Shown: positions 23,292 to 32,924 of the stretch, one piece after another
How the letters are laid out: each line of letters opens with the position of its first letter
Position numbering within the stretch: the stretch's first letter is position 1
Source of the DNA: CAIVAT01 sp037137455
Lineage (GTDB): Bacteria; Bacteroidota; Bacteroidia; Bacteroidales; FEN-979
Direction of reading: 5' to 3'
Assembly: GCA_037137455.1 (NCBI GenBank)
Contig: JBAXKG010000028.1
Coordinates: 1-34,078, forward strand
Length of the DNA: 34,078 bases
The notes under the pieces: model-generated
Seen by the model: the letters and a program-made list of their open reading frames with translations, nothing else
Database searches by the model: none
What the model was told of the DNA's origin: nothing
Translations under genes and position numbers: made by a program

Positions 23292-25361
23292 ATGCAATTC
23301 GTTAACCCGTTATTCCTGATTGCCTTGAGTACTCTGGCAATCCCAATCCTCATACACCTTTATAATTTTCGTAAATATAAAAGGGTCTATTTTACAAATG
23401 TCCGTTTGTTGCAGGAGATCCGGCTGGAGACAAAAAAACAGTCGCAGCTTAAGCAACTGCTTATCCTTTTGGCCAGGTTGCTGGCCATTGCATCATTGGT
23501 TATCGCTTTTGCACAGCCTTATATACCTGCCTCAAAACAACAGAAAAAAATTACCGGTCAACGTGCCGTGAGCATATATATTGATAACTCATTCTCAATG
23601 GATGCGCTTTCAACTGAAGGTAATTTATTAGATATTGCGAAAAACAGGTCGCTTGAAATTGTTTCAGCATATTCACCATCCGATCTCTTTCAATTAGTGA
23701 CCAACGATTTCGAAGGCCGGCATCAGCGATTCGTCAGCCAGGAAGAGATTCGTAAACTGGTCGGAGAGGTGCAGATATCGTCTTCAGCAAGGGCACTACC
23801 CGAAGTAATCAACCGACAGAATGATATGTTGACTGAACCCGGAAGGATGAACTTTGATGCATATCTGGTTTCAGACTTCCAAAAAACAACTTCACATTTA
23901 CTAACTGCAAAGCCTGATACAAACATCAGTTGGTTCCTTGTGCCATTATCTGCGAAAAAAAGAAATAACCTTTTTATCGATTCACTATTTTTCCTTTCAC
24001 CGGTTCATCAGCCAGGTCGACCTGTCAGGCTTGGGGTACGCATTCGCAATACCTCTGATGTGCCCCTCGAAAAAATTCCGGTAAAACTTACAGTTAATTC
24101 ATTTCAAAAGGCATTAACAAACATCAATGTCAAGGCAAATTCGTCTACTGAAATAACGATGTCATATACCGAAAACACCTCCGGTATCCAATTTGGGCTG
24201 GTTGAAATTGTTGACTATCCGATTGTATATGATGATAAATTCTATTTTGCTTATCCCGTTTTGGCATCAATTCCGGTACTTGCGATAAACGATAAAAATG
24301 AGAACCAGTATCTCAATGCATTGTTTAGCAGTGACTCATCGGTTCGATTTACAAACTATCCGGTGAGACAAATGGATTACACAAAACTTTTTTCAAATTC
24401 TTTAATTATTTTAAACAGCCCTGAAGATATTTCTTCGGGATTAGCCCGGGAAGTAAACCGTTTTGTGAGTTCAGGAGGTAACCTCGCGGTTTTTCCTCCT
24501 GAAAAAGGAAAAATTGAAACGTATAACTCATTGCTTTCACTCTTTAATCTTAACGGATACACGTCAATCGATACAGTAAAACAACGCATTGCCACTATAA
24601 ATGTTGAAAGTGAGCTATTTAACGATGTTTTCGAAAAAAATGAAAATGGGAAGGTGATACTTCCGGAAAATATCGACTTGCCAATGGTTTTCAAGCATTA
24701 TGTTTATAAACAAAAAATCCGCAGCGAAGTGGAAATCGTTTGTAAACTTCAGGATAATCAGCCATTTCTCATTTCGGCCCCATATGAAAAGGGAAAGATT
24801 TACCTGTTTTTTACTCCACTTGATGAATCCTGGACTATGTTCCCGAAACATATGATATTCGTACCGATTTTATATAAAATCGCTTTGTTGAGCAATCCAA
24901 TGCCTCCACTGTATTATATTGCCGGAGATGATGCAAGTATTGAAATTCCTAATGATTCGATTATCCAAACCAACGTTTACAAGTTGAAAAAAACTGACTC
25001 TGATTTTGAGATTATTCCAGAGATAAGGAAACTCGGAACAAATATTTCTTTATTGACTCACGACCAGGTCAGAGATGCAGGTTTTTACACAATAACCAAT
25101 GGGACAAACGCGATTTCAGGGCTCGCTTTTAATTTTCACAGGAAGGAATCAGATTTATCCTGTTTTAATAACTCTGAACTTGACGAACAAATCAAACGTT
25201 TACCTGTAAAAGATATCCGGGTGATCAAAGAGAGAAAATCTTCAATCGCCAGCGAAATCCGTCAGATAAAACAAGGGACTCCCCTCTGGAAGTTATTTAT
25301 TATTCTGGCGCTCCTTTTTCTTGCTATCGAAATTGCCCTGATCAGGTTGCTGAAACAATAG
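23292..25361 (+). CDS. BatA-domain vWA membrane protein
   Basis: This 689-residue protein has a BatA N-terminal domain (MQFVNPLFLIALSTLAIPIL, then HLYNFRKYKRVYFTNVRLL) with membrane segments near 5-22 and 56-76. A von Willebrand A domain follows, with a DxSxS metal site at D98-N-S100-F-S102. A long periplasmic region comes next, and a C-terminal transmembrane helix near 665-685. Related proteins work with MoxR ATPases and Bat proteins; here it is alone, between gdhA and a glycosyltransferase. ATG 23292 is chosen over TTG 23286, which is part of the -7 element. It is probably an envelope protein; specific role unknown. Confidence 0.88.
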   Translation: MQFVNPLFLIALSTLAIPILIHLYNFRKYKRVYFTNVRLLQEIRLETKKQSQLKQLLILLARLLAIASLVIAFAQPYIPASKQQKKITGQRAVSIYIDNSFSMDALSTEGNLLDIAKNRSLEIVSAYSPSDLFQLVTNDFEGRHQRFVSQEEIRKLVGEVQISSSARALPEVINRQNDMLTEPGRMNFDAYLVSDFQKTTSHLLTAKPDTNISWFLVPLSAKKRNNLFIDSLFFLSPVHQPGRPVRLGVRIRNTSDVPLEKIPVKLTVNSFQKALTNINVKANSSTEITMSYTENTSGIQFGLVEIVDYPIVYDDKFYFAYPVLASIPVLAINDKNENQYLNALFSSDSSVRFTNYPVRQMDYTKLFSNSLIILNSPEDISSGLAREVNRFVSSGGNLAVFPPEKGKIETYNSLLSLFNLNGYTSIDTVKQRIATINVESELFNDVFEKNENGKVILPENIDLPMVFKHYVYKQKIRSEVEIVCKLQDNQPFLISAPYEKGKIYLFFTPLDESWTMFPKHMIFVPILYKIALLSNPMPPLYYIAGDDASIEIPNDSIIQTNVYKLKKTDSDFEIIPEIRKLGTNISLLTHDQVRDAGFYTITNGTNAISGLAFNFHRKESDLSCFNNSELDEQIKRLPVKDIRVIKERKSSIASEIRQIKQGTPLWKLFIILALLFLAIEIALIRLLKQ

Positions 25362-25388
25362 CAAAAATGAAAAAACCAAGAATTATTT

Positions 25389-25396
25389 TAACTTTG
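25389..25396 (+). promoter_or_regulatory. -7 element of the glycosyltransferase operon
   Basis: TAACTTTG matches TAnnTTTG exactly, 23 bases before the TTG start at 25420. No TTTG is seen at -33. It could drive the glycosyltransferase, TonB receptor and Asp-box gene as one transcript. Confidence 0.45.
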
Positions 25397-25419
25397 ATTC
25401 CCTAAAAAGAATAGTTCCA

Positions 25420-26643
25420 TTGAACTTCCTGATCATCACACAATATTTCCCTCCTGAAACCGGGGCTCCTCAAAACCGGTTGCTGCAGCTTGCAAAAAGG
25501 TTGCAAAAGAATGGGGTGAATGTGGTAATTTTAACTGCAATGCCCAACTATCCTCAAATGAGTGTTTATCAAGGCTACCGGCGAAAATTTTATTGTTATG
25601 AGGAAATTGAGGGAATACCCGTTCACCGTTGCTGGATTTATGCCGGTTCCAGTAAGGCCATTATTCCAAGGCTGGTCAACTATTTCAGTTTTGTAAAAAC
25701 ATCGTTCCTGGTGGGTTTGTTCAAAATTGACAGGCAGGATTTCGTAATGTGTGAATCCCCGCCACTATTCCTTGGAATTTCGGCATGGCTCCTGACTAAG
25801 ATAAAAAGGGCAAAGCTGATATTCAATGTTTCCGATCTCTGGCCTGAAAGCGCCGAAAAACTCGGACTGGTCACAAACTCATTTCTGTTAAAATTATCAA
25901 CATTACTCGAGGAATTTCTTTACCGCCATTCAATCATTGTAACGGGTCAAACTCAGGGCATCGTAAAAAATATTTCCGGACGATTCCCGGCAAAGAGAGT
26001 CTTTTGGCTAAAGAACGGTGTGGATATTGACGAACTGGCCAGCATACCGGTTGATTTAACCTGGCGGGCCAAAAATGGTTTCAATGATAATGATTTCCTT
26101 CTCCTTTATGCAGGAATTCATGGACATGCCCAGGGCCTTGAAGTAATCCTCAATGCTGCCAAAATGGTCGAAAGCCAGACACATATCAAATTTATCCTGA
26201 TCGGCAGCGGGCCAACACGCGACAAGTTGATAGCAATGAAAACGGAAATGAATCTCACCAACGTATTTTTTTTAGACAACCGGCCAAAAAATGAAGTCGT
26301 TCCCGTTATCCATGCTTCTGATGCTGCCCTTATCCCACTCCGAAAATTAGACCTTTTCAAAGGCGCTATCCCTTCTAAAATATTTGAGAACCTTGCCTTG
26401 CGTAAACCGGTAATCTTAGGCATTGAAGGGGAGGCAAAAGAACTGATCATTGAAAAAGGCCGGGCCGGATGGACCTTTGAGCCCGAGAATGCCCGGGATC
26501 TTTCGGACAAAATCAGTTTCCTTGATAATAACAGGCCCCTTTTAATAGAAGCCGGAAACAATGGCTATAATTTCCTATGCCACGAATTCAACCTTGATAT
26601 CGTTACCGATGAATTTTTGAATCTCCTGAATCGCAATTCATAA
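25420..26643 (+). CDS. GT4-family glycosyltransferase
   Basis: This 407-residue protein is a GT-B fold transferase of family 4. Its N-terminus, LIITQYFPPETGAPQNRL, matches the WbuB-like branch, and GAIPSKIFENLALRKPVI near 322-339 is the donor-sugar-binding region. Such enzymes add sugars to O-antigen or capsule lipids from nucleotide sugars. A TTG start at 25420 is needed to keep this N-terminus; no ATG lies upstream in frame. It ends four bases before the TonB receptor start, so the two are probably co-transcribed, but with no other polysaccharide genes nearby its product is unknown. Confidence 0.88.
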   Translation: MNFLIITQYFPPETGAPQNRLLQLAKRLQKNGVNVVILTAMPNYPQMSVYQGYRRKFYCYEEIEGIPVHRCWIYAGSSKAIIPRLVNYFSFVKTSFLVGLFKIDRQDFVMCESPPLFLGISAWLLTKIKRAKLIFNVSDLWPESAEKLGLVTNSFLLKLSTLLEEFLYRHSIIVTGQTQGIVKNISGRFPAKRVFWLKNGVDIDELASIPVDLTWRAKNGFNDNDFLLLYAGIHGHAQGLEVILNAAKMVESQTHIKFILIGSGPTRDKLIAMKTEMNLTNVFFLDNRPKNEVVPVIHASDAALIPLRKLDLFKGAIPSKIFENLALRKPVILGIEGEAKELIIEKGRAGWTFEPENARDLSDKISFLDNNRPLLIEAGNNGYNFLCHEFNLDIVTDEFLNLLNRNS

Positions 26644-26647
26644 TCAT

Positions 26648-28789
26648 ATGAAAAAGTTGGTTTTTTCGGTATTATTGTCCATAATTATATCACTATTTAG
26701 TCACCTAAATGCCTTCCCGCAGAAAATTCAACCTGCCGATACATTAACCCCTTCTTTCGATACTTTGTACAAGGAATTGGATGAGGTAGTAATTACAGCT
26801 ACAAGAGTATCAAAACGAATTATCGATATCCCCTATTCGGTGGTACGATTAAATTACACAAATTATAAATATGACCGGAAAATCGGATCCAATGATATAC
26901 TTTCATCTGTTCCCGGCTTGTTTCTGCAATCGAGGTACGGCGATCATGATGTCAGATTTTCAATCAGGGGATTTGGCAGTCGTTCGAACTCGGGTGTACG
27001 TGGCATCAGGATACTATTGGACGATATCCCCGAGTCGGAGCCGGATGGACAAACCCGGCTGGAGGCGCTCGATTTTAATTCAATCGGAAGGATCGAAATC
27101 GTTAAAGGAAATGCCTCCTCTTTATATACCAATGCACCTGGAGGAGTCGCCAATTTTATTAATGACATTGATTTTGACCGGTCATCGGTGGTTCTATTCA
27201 ATCAGTTCGGTTCGTACGGAATGCATAAAAATGGTTTTAAGGCTGCTGTAAAGACTGATAAATACCGCCTCCTGACTACCTACAGCTATGTTAATTATGA
27301 TGGTTACAGGCAGCACAACAATGAATTCTGGCATATTTTAAATATGGTACTGGAAACCACCCCTTCGGCACATACAAAACTTTCAATATTCGGATATTTT
27401 GTAGATGGTGAGATCAAACTGCCCGGGTCTTTGACCAAAGCTGAATTTGAACAGGATCCGTGGCAGGCTAATCCAAAGTCGGTGAGCCGCGATGAAAAAC
27501 GGATTACAACAAAAGGCAGGGTTGGCATCAGATATGATGCAACATTCGGTGGAAAATTAACTAACGAAATTGAAATTACAGCTTACGGTACGATCAAATT
27601 TTTTGAACGCACAGCAAAGGATTACAGGATCATCAACAGGTATGGGTTGGGACTGAGTGGCAGGTACATCAACAAATCTATGCTTGGCGACCGGCACAAT
27701 GAATTTTCAGTTGGCGGTGATATCTTCACACAACCTGCAAGAACAGAATATTACGAAAACATTAACGGGGCCAAGGGCGACCAGATTTTGCAATTGGAAA
27801 GTGAAAATATTGTCAATAAAGGTTTCTATATCTCAAACAACTTTGAAATTCTTAAAGAAAAGATGTTCGTTTTGTTGACCGGCAGGTACGACAATGTTGT
27901 TTATGATCAAACAGAAGAGACCTTGCCCTCCCGTACAGACAAAAGGCCGTTCAATGCCTTCACTCCTAAACTGGCGCTGAATTATAAATTAACGCCGATG
28001 ATTGCACTATACACCTCCTTTGGCTGGAGTTTTGACGCTCCGGCTGCCAACGAGATGGGAAGCCCCGATCCGGCTTACCTCTTCAACCAGGAGCTGAAAG
28101 CGCAGGAATCACAAAATTTCGAATTGGGAATCAAGGGAAATATGTTCAGATGGGACAAGAGTTTTCTTAAAAGACTCATTTTTGAGGCAACATTTTTCAA
28201 CATTCGCATCGGCAATGAAATTATCCCGTTTGATGTTTTGGGGGATGTTTTTTACAGAAATGCAGCCAAAACTAACCGGCTGGGTGTTGAATTTGGCGCT
28301 CAGCTTGAAATATATGAGGGACTTAACTTTGGGCTGACATATACCTGGTCAGATTTCAAATACCTGACCTATGAAGCGAAAACCATTGAGGAGGATTCAG
28401 CCGGAAATTTGGTGAGTTCACTAAAGGATTTTTCCGGAAATATTGTACCGAGTGTTCCAAAAAACAATGTCTATATTTCTCTTGCCTATTCGCGACCGGT
28501 TGGCAGGCATCTGAATGTATTTGCAAAAGCCAGCTACCAGGGGATAAGCGGCCTTTGGGTTGATGATGGAAATACTGACAAAACAAAGGCTTATAACCTG
28601 CTTAATGGCTTATTGGGTGTCGATATGAAATTTGGAAAATTTAATGTGATGGCATCCGGCGGGGTAAATAATATTTTTAATGAGATTTATGTAGGATTTA
28701 CCAATACCAATTCGGCTGATAAACGGTTTTATGAAGCAGGCGCGCCCAGGGATTACTATGTTTCACTTAATTTAGGATATACATTCTGA
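26648..28789 (+). CDS. TonB-dependent outer membrane receptor
   Basis: This 713-residue protein has a signal peptide (about residues 1-25) and a TonB box-like DEVVITATR near 46-54. A plug domain follows (IRGFGSRSNSGVRGIRILLDD..; EIVKGNASSLYTNAPGG), then an outer membrane barrel ending in YYVSLNLGYTF with a terminal aromatic residue. It has no N-terminal carboxypeptidase-regulatory-like domain and no SusD partner, so it is a FecA/siderophore-type receptor rather than a SusC glycan transporter. The ligand is unknown. It sits between a GT4 gene (4-base gap) and an Asp-box T9SS protein (2-base gap). Confidence 0.93.
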   Translation: MKKLVFSVLLSIIISLFSHLNAFPQKIQPADTLTPSFDTLYKELDEVVITATRVSKRIIDIPYSVVRLNYTNYKYDRKIGSNDILSSVPGLFLQSRYGDHDVRFSIRGFGSRSNSGVRGIRILLDDIPESEPDGQTRLEALDFNSIGRIEIVKGNASSLYTNAPGGVANFINDIDFDRSSVVLFNQFGSYGMHKNGFKAAVKTDKYRLLTTYSYVNYDGYRQHNNEFWHILNMVLETTPSAHTKLSIFGYFVDGEIKLPGSLTKAEFEQDPWQANPKSVSRDEKRITTKGRVGIRYDATFGGKLTNEIEITAYGTIKFFERTAKDYRIINRYGLGLSGRYINKSMLGDRHNEFSVGGDIFTQPARTEYYENINGAKGDQILQLESENIVNKGFYISNNFEILKEKMFVLLTGRYDNVVYDQTEETLPSRTDKRPFNAFTPKLALNYKLTPMIALYTSFGWSFDAPAANEMGSPDPAYLFNQELKAQESQNFELGIKGNMFRWDKSFLKRLIFEATFFNIRIGNEIIPFDVLGDVFYRNAAKTNRLGVEFGAQLEIYEGLNFGLTYTWSDFKYLTYEAKTIEEDSAGNLVSSLKDFSGNIVPSVPKNNVYISLAYSRPVGRHLNVFAKASYQGISGLWVDDGNTDKTKAYNLLNGLLGVDMKFGKFNVMASGGVNNIFNEIYVGFTNTNSADKRFYEAGAPRDYYVSLNLGYTF

Positions 28790-28791
28790 TT

Positions 28792-30429
28792 ATGCGAATC
28801 ATTTATTCTGCTTTATTTTTTCTATTCAATTTTGGAGTTGTTTTTTCTCAAGTTGATCAAGAACAGGATTCCCGGCTGAGGTTCGGGGCAAATTACAGGA
28901 TTTACCCGGGCGAATTAAATCAAACAGAGGTCTTTATTGTGAAAAGTCCGCTCGATCAGAATATACTTTTTTCGTCTTGTAATACATTAAATTTTATCCC
29001 ATTCTTTATCAGCGAGGGGATTTACATTTCGACCAACGGAGGCAGCAGCTGGCAGGGAAATGATACCTGCACGGGAATACCAATTGCTTTCCATGGCGGT
29101 GATCCGGGAATCACGATCGACAACAACGGCGCCTTTATTATTACCAGGATGGGAAGGTCTCCATTTGTCGGATTATATTCTCACTATTCCTTGGATAATG
29201 GCCGAACATGGTCATCACAAAACGCCATTTCGACCGATGACCTTGAGCGGGCAACAATTGCAACGGATGTAACCCGTTCAAATTCATTTTATGGCAGAAC
29301 CTATGCTGCATGGGTAAAGTTCGCCATGCCTTTCCCATTAATGTTCGCCTTTACAGATGATGGCGCCAAACACTGGAGTGCGCCAAAGCCAATTAATAAT
29401 CCGACCAACCGAAGTGCAGGTGGTGATATCGCCGTTGGACCGGATGGAAAAGTTTATGCATGCTGGGCAGGTGTAATTGATATTTCACCATTCAGGGAAA
29501 TTTTCGTCGGGTTCGCATCTTCATCAAATGGAGGCGCTGACTGGAACGTGACTGAAAACGCTTTTCCTGTAAATGGTATTACCGGGGCGCTCGCCAATAA
29601 AAAGAACATCCGTGTAAACGGTTTACCGGGAATCGCAGTTGATACTACCGATGGACCACGTAATGGGTGGATTTATATTGTTACCGGAGAAAAGGATCTG
29701 GCGCCGGCAGGTTCTGATCCCGATATTATATTGCATCGCTCTACCGATGGTGGTATGACATGGTCAACGGGAATAAGGGTTAATCAGGATCCATTGAACA
29801 ATGGGAAAACGCAATATTTCCCATCAATGCATATTGATAAATACGGCGCCATAAATATTATTTTTTATGATGACAGAAATACGACGAATGATTCGGCAGG
29901 TGTTTTTCTTGCCCGATCGGGTGACGGTGGTGACAGCTGGCGCGAATTTGAAATCAGTGACCACAATTTCAAGCCATCGCCAATCGGCGGGTTGGGACAG
30001 GGATACCAGGGAGATAATATTGACATTACCTCAACTACTTCAAAGCTCATACCCGTGTGGATGGATAATTCTTCAGGAATGTATCAGATCTGGACTGTTC
30101 CGATTAATTTTTCGGATGTCAATGACATTGAGGAGCCAAATCAACCATTTTCAAAGGAATTACTTCAAAATTATCCAAACCCTTTCAGTGCCAATACGAA
30201 AATCGGATTCCGCATTGCTGCTGCAGGTCATGTTTCTATAAAAATCTTTGATATTCTTGGAAATGAATTGATTGATCTGGTCGATGAAATCAAGAACCCC
30301 GGATATTGGGAGGTTGACTTCACCCCTTCAGACTATCTGACCTCCCGCGCACTGAACAATGCCATTTATATTTTAAGGCTTAAGCTGAATGAAAGAGTTG
30401 AGACAAAAAGGATGATTTGGATAAAATAA
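28792..30429 (+). CDS. Asp-box (sialidase-fold) T9SS secreted protein
   Basis: This 545-residue protein has a signal peptide (residues 1-19) and at least six Asp-box repeats of S-x-D-x-G-x-x-W type (STNGGSSW, SLDNGRTW, TDDGAKHW, SSNGGADW, STDGGMTW, SGDGGDSW), indicating a six-bladed beta-propeller as in sialidases and BNR proteins. The last 90 or so residues are a T9SS type A sorting domain (LLQNYPNPFSANTKI .. YILRLKL). No convincing FRIP motif was found, so sialidase activity is not claimed. It starts two bases after the TonB receptor, so the pair may bind or process a shared extracellular substrate. Confidence 0.85.
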   Translation: MRIIYSALFFLFNFGVVFSQVDQEQDSRLRFGANYRIYPGELNQTEVFIVKSPLDQNILFSSCNTLNFIPFFISEGIYISTNGGSSWQGNDTCTGIPIAFHGGDPGITIDNNGAFIITRMGRSPFVGLYSHYSLDNGRTWSSQNAISTDDLERATIATDVTRSNSFYGRTYAAWVKFAMPFPLMFAFTDDGAKHWSAPKPINNPTNRSAGGDIAVGPDGKVYACWAGVIDISPFREIFVGFASSSNGGADWNVTENAFPVNGITGALANKKNIRVNGLPGIAVDTTDGPRNGWIYIVTGEKDLAPAGSDPDIILHRSTDGGMTWSTGIRVNQDPLNNGKTQYFPSMHIDKYGAINIIFYDDRNTTNDSAGVFLARSGDGGDSWREFEISDHNFKPSPIGGLGQGYQGDNIDITSTTSKLIPVWMDNSSGMYQIWTVPINFSDVNDIEEPNQPFSKELLQNYPNPFSANTKIGFRIAAAGHVSIKIFDILGNELIDLVDEIKNPGYWEVDFTPSDYLTSRALNNAIYILRLKLNERVETKRMIWIK

Positions 30430-30432
30430 CCT

Positions 30433-31809
30433 CTATCTGAGAATGATTAATTTTTTTGGCATCGCGATCTTATAAGATTGCCCTGATGATATGAGGAACA
30501 ATTTATAAAAATATATTCCACCAGGCAAATCGTCAACAACAAATTCCACCTCATTTTCCCCTTGCGAGAAGTCGTCATCTCTGATTACTGCAACCTGATC
30601 GCCTAACAGAGTATAAATCCTTATCTCAAAATAAGTATATATTTGTTTGAATATCTGATAATTATAAGTATTAATTAAAGGAACAGAATATTTTATTTTT
30701 GTTGTGTATGTAAACGGGTTTGGATAATTCTGGTACAGAACAAATTCATTCTTTAACGATGATATTGGAGTAACCGATGGCACAATGCGTGGTTTATATT
30801 TTAACACGGCTCCCTCTTGTCCAACGGCAAACCCATGTAAAGAGTCTGGAAATACAACATCAAAAATGGCGGTGGAATCGGGTGTCAGAATCCATTTCCA
30901 GGTCGATCCGGCATTGAGGCTATAAATAAACTTGCGGTTTGGGCCTAATGGCGCCCAAACCTCAGAATTGTTTCTGAAATCGATATCGGTGGCATTGCCC
31001 TGAACATCAAGTTCTTCATAATTCCAATGGAGGCCGCCATCCGAAGTCCGGATCATTCCTACACCAAAACCAAAATCGGGATCGCCTCCTGCCCCAATAA
31101 CATTCAATGAATCGAATAAGTGTAATCCATGAACTTCATCAGCAGGCGCTTCAGAAGCATCGATCGCGTACCACTTTTCGCCCCCGTCTGAGGTTCTCCA
31201 AATAACACCCGCGATATCAAACATGCCACCGCTGGCATATCCATACTTATCATCGTAAAATTTTATGCTCAGCACCGGAAAGAAAGCGAGAATAGAGGTA
31301 TCAACCGCCGATTGTTTCCAATCAATTCCCCCGTTGATTGTTTTTAAAAGCGCGTGAGGCATGCCACCCATCCATCCGGTTAATGAATCCCTGAAAAGGA
31401 TACAGGATATAAAAATGTTTTCCGCAGGATATTGATAACCGGTCCAATCATTTCCTCCATTCGTTGTTTTCAGTAATAGCGTTCCATATGGAGTGTTCGT
31501 ATAATTCAGTGAGGATGCCCATCCAAGATTTCGGTTCAAAAAAAATATATCAGAAATCTCATTGTAACTGTGACTATCCTGCTTAGTCCAGGTAACACCA
31601 CCGTTTGTAGTATGAATTATCGTCCCTGAATCGCCGGCAGCCCAGCCGTATAAACTATCTGTAAAACAAACTGACTTTAAATATTGATTCGTGGGAACAT
31701 TAATTTTTTCCCATGTTCCTTGTGCTGATAAAACATTTTGAATAAGGATTATCGATAAAAAAAACAATATTTTGAAATAAGCGCTTACCACGGCTGATAA
31801 ATTTTCCAC
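30433..31809 (-). CDS. YCF48-like propeller T9SS protein
   Basis: This 458-residue protein starts with GTG at 31809 and a signal peptide ending in LSAQ near residue 30. It has repeated GWAxGxxGxIxxTxNGGxxW motifs (for example GWAAGDSGTIIHTTNGGVTW), typical of YCF48/photosystem II assembly-factor-like propellers that in Bacteroidota are secreted proteins unrelated to photosynthesis. The C-terminus has the T9SS sorting signature (YQNYPNPFTYTTKI .. GIYFYKL). It converges with the Asp-box gene with only three bases between stops and no terminator. An internal GTG about six codons in is an alternative start. Confidence 0.85.
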   Translation of the reverse strand: MENLSAVVSAYFKILFFLSIILIQNVLSAQGTWEKINVPTNQYLKSVCFTDSLYGWAAGDSGTIIHTTNGGVTWTKQDSHSYNEISDIFFLNRNLGWASSLNYTNTPYGTLLLKTTNGGNDWTGYQYPAENIFISCILFRDSLTGWMGGMPHALLKTINGGIDWKQSAVDTSILAFFPVLSIKFYDDKYGYASGGMFDIAGVIWRTSDGGEKWYAIDASEAPADEVHGLHLFDSLNVIGAGGDPDFGFGVGMIRTSDGGLHWNYEELDVQGNATDIDFRNNSEVWAPLGPNRKFIYSLNAGSTWKWILTPDSTAIFDVVFPDSLHGFAVGQEGAVLKYKPRIVPSVTPISSLKNEFVLYQNYPNPFTYTTKIKYSVPLINTYNYQIFKQIYTYFEIRIYTLLGDQVAVIRDDDFSQGENEVEFVVDDLPGGIYFYKLFLISSGQSYKIAMPKKLIILR

Positions 31810-31996
31810 TTCGGAATAAAGTCAGTACAAATGTAAAATTAATCGGGCAGTGATAATCATGAAGTCACTATTTTGGCAGATAATTTCAGTCGCCTGCCAG
31901 GTCAAGAAAAAGAAAGTCAATATTCCCATGAAAATTTGTACGTTTGATGTCAGGTAATATTTTGAATCCGTTTTATTTCTCAAAATATTCATCAGA

Positions 31997-32890
31997 ATGA
32001 AGAATGTTTTTTTTTCGCTTTCTATTTCGATTCCTGTCATGTTTGCCGTTTTATCTGCTACATTCGGACAGAAACCCATTACCATTGGCATTTTTACCGA
32101 CAACCAATACTGCAACTGCGAAGTAACAGGAGTACGCAATTATCCTGCATCTTTGGCAAAGCTTGACAGTGTGATCCGTTTTTTCAATACTTTAAAAGTG
32201 GATGCCATCTTTCACTTAGGCGACATGATCGATCACGATTTTTCAAGCTTCGACAGTGTGATCCCCCGGTATAAAAAATCGGTCATTCCTGTCAATTTCG
32301 TTCTGGGCAACCATGATTTTGCAGTTCGATCCGACCTGAGGAAAGAGGTAATTCCGATGTTGGGATTGACAACAGGTTACTACACGAAAATCGTTGGCAA
32401 TTGGGAATTTATCATTTTAAACGGAGATGATCTGAGTTTGCTGGCTCCACAGGATGCAGCCCAAAAGCAGGAGCGGAACTATCTTCTTTCCGATTTGATG
32501 AGCGGCATGAGAAATAACTTTATGCCATGGAATGGCGGAGTGTCGCAGTCGCAAATGAACTGGCTCGATACTGAACTACTGGAGGCACAAGGCTCGGGTA
32601 GAAATGTTATAGTGCTGTGCCACTTCCTGGTTTACCCGCCAAATAGCTACAACCTCTGGAACAACAGGCAGCTAATTTCATTATTGACCCGATATTCCTG
32701 TGTCAAAGCTTATTTCAACGGGCATCATCACCCTGGAAATTATGGGTTTTATCAGGGAATTCACTATGTGAACTTCAAGGGAATGGTTAACACACTGGAA
32801 AGCGCATATGCCCTGGTTACTCTTACCTCCGATAGCATTATCATCAATGGTTTCGGCCGGGAGACTGACCGGAGACTGAAATTCAGATAA
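31997..32890 (+). CDS. Exported ADPRibase-Mn-like metallophosphoesterase
   Basis: This 297-residue protein has a signal peptide (residues 1 to about 24). Calcineurin-type motifs are in order: D35-N-Q37, GDMID (75-79), GNHD (104-107), H209, GHHH (242-245). The first motif is D-x-Q rather than D-x-H. Together with the following YPASLAKL and GGVSQSQMNWL segments, this resembles Mn-dependent ADP-ribose/CDP-alcohol diphosphatases. The cytoplasmic substrates of those enzymes make export notable, so the real substrate may be an extracellular nucleotide or phosphodiester. The 187 bases upstream hold no clear promoter; the gene is divergent from the YCF48-like gene. Confidence 0.82.
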   Translation: MKNVFFSLSISIPVMFAVLSATFGQKPITIGIFTDNQYCNCEVTGVRNYPASLAKLDSVIRFFNTLKVDAIFHLGDMIDHDFSSFDSVIPRYKKSVIPVNFVLGNHDFAVRSDLRKEVIPMLGLTTGYYTKIVGNWEFIILNGDDLSLLAPQDAAQKQERNYLLSDLMSGMRNNFMPWNGGVSQSQMNWLDTELLEAQGSGRNVIVLCHFLVYPPNSYNLWNNRQLISLLTRYSCVKAYFNGHHHPGNYGFYQGIHYVNFKGMVNTLESAYALVTLTSDSIIINGFGRETDRRLKFR

Positions 32891-32924
32891 ATTTATACAT
32901 TAGCAAATCAAAATCCTTAGTATA

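Noticed and set aside
31940..31980. Possible promoter TAATATTTTG before the phosphoesterase
   Set aside because: Spacing between TA and TTTG is four bases instead of two and no -33 element is present.
31822..32139. Minus-strand frame of 105 residues between the YCF48-like gene and the phosphoesterase
   Set aside because: It covers the signal peptide of the phosphoesterase in antisense and shows no recognisable features.
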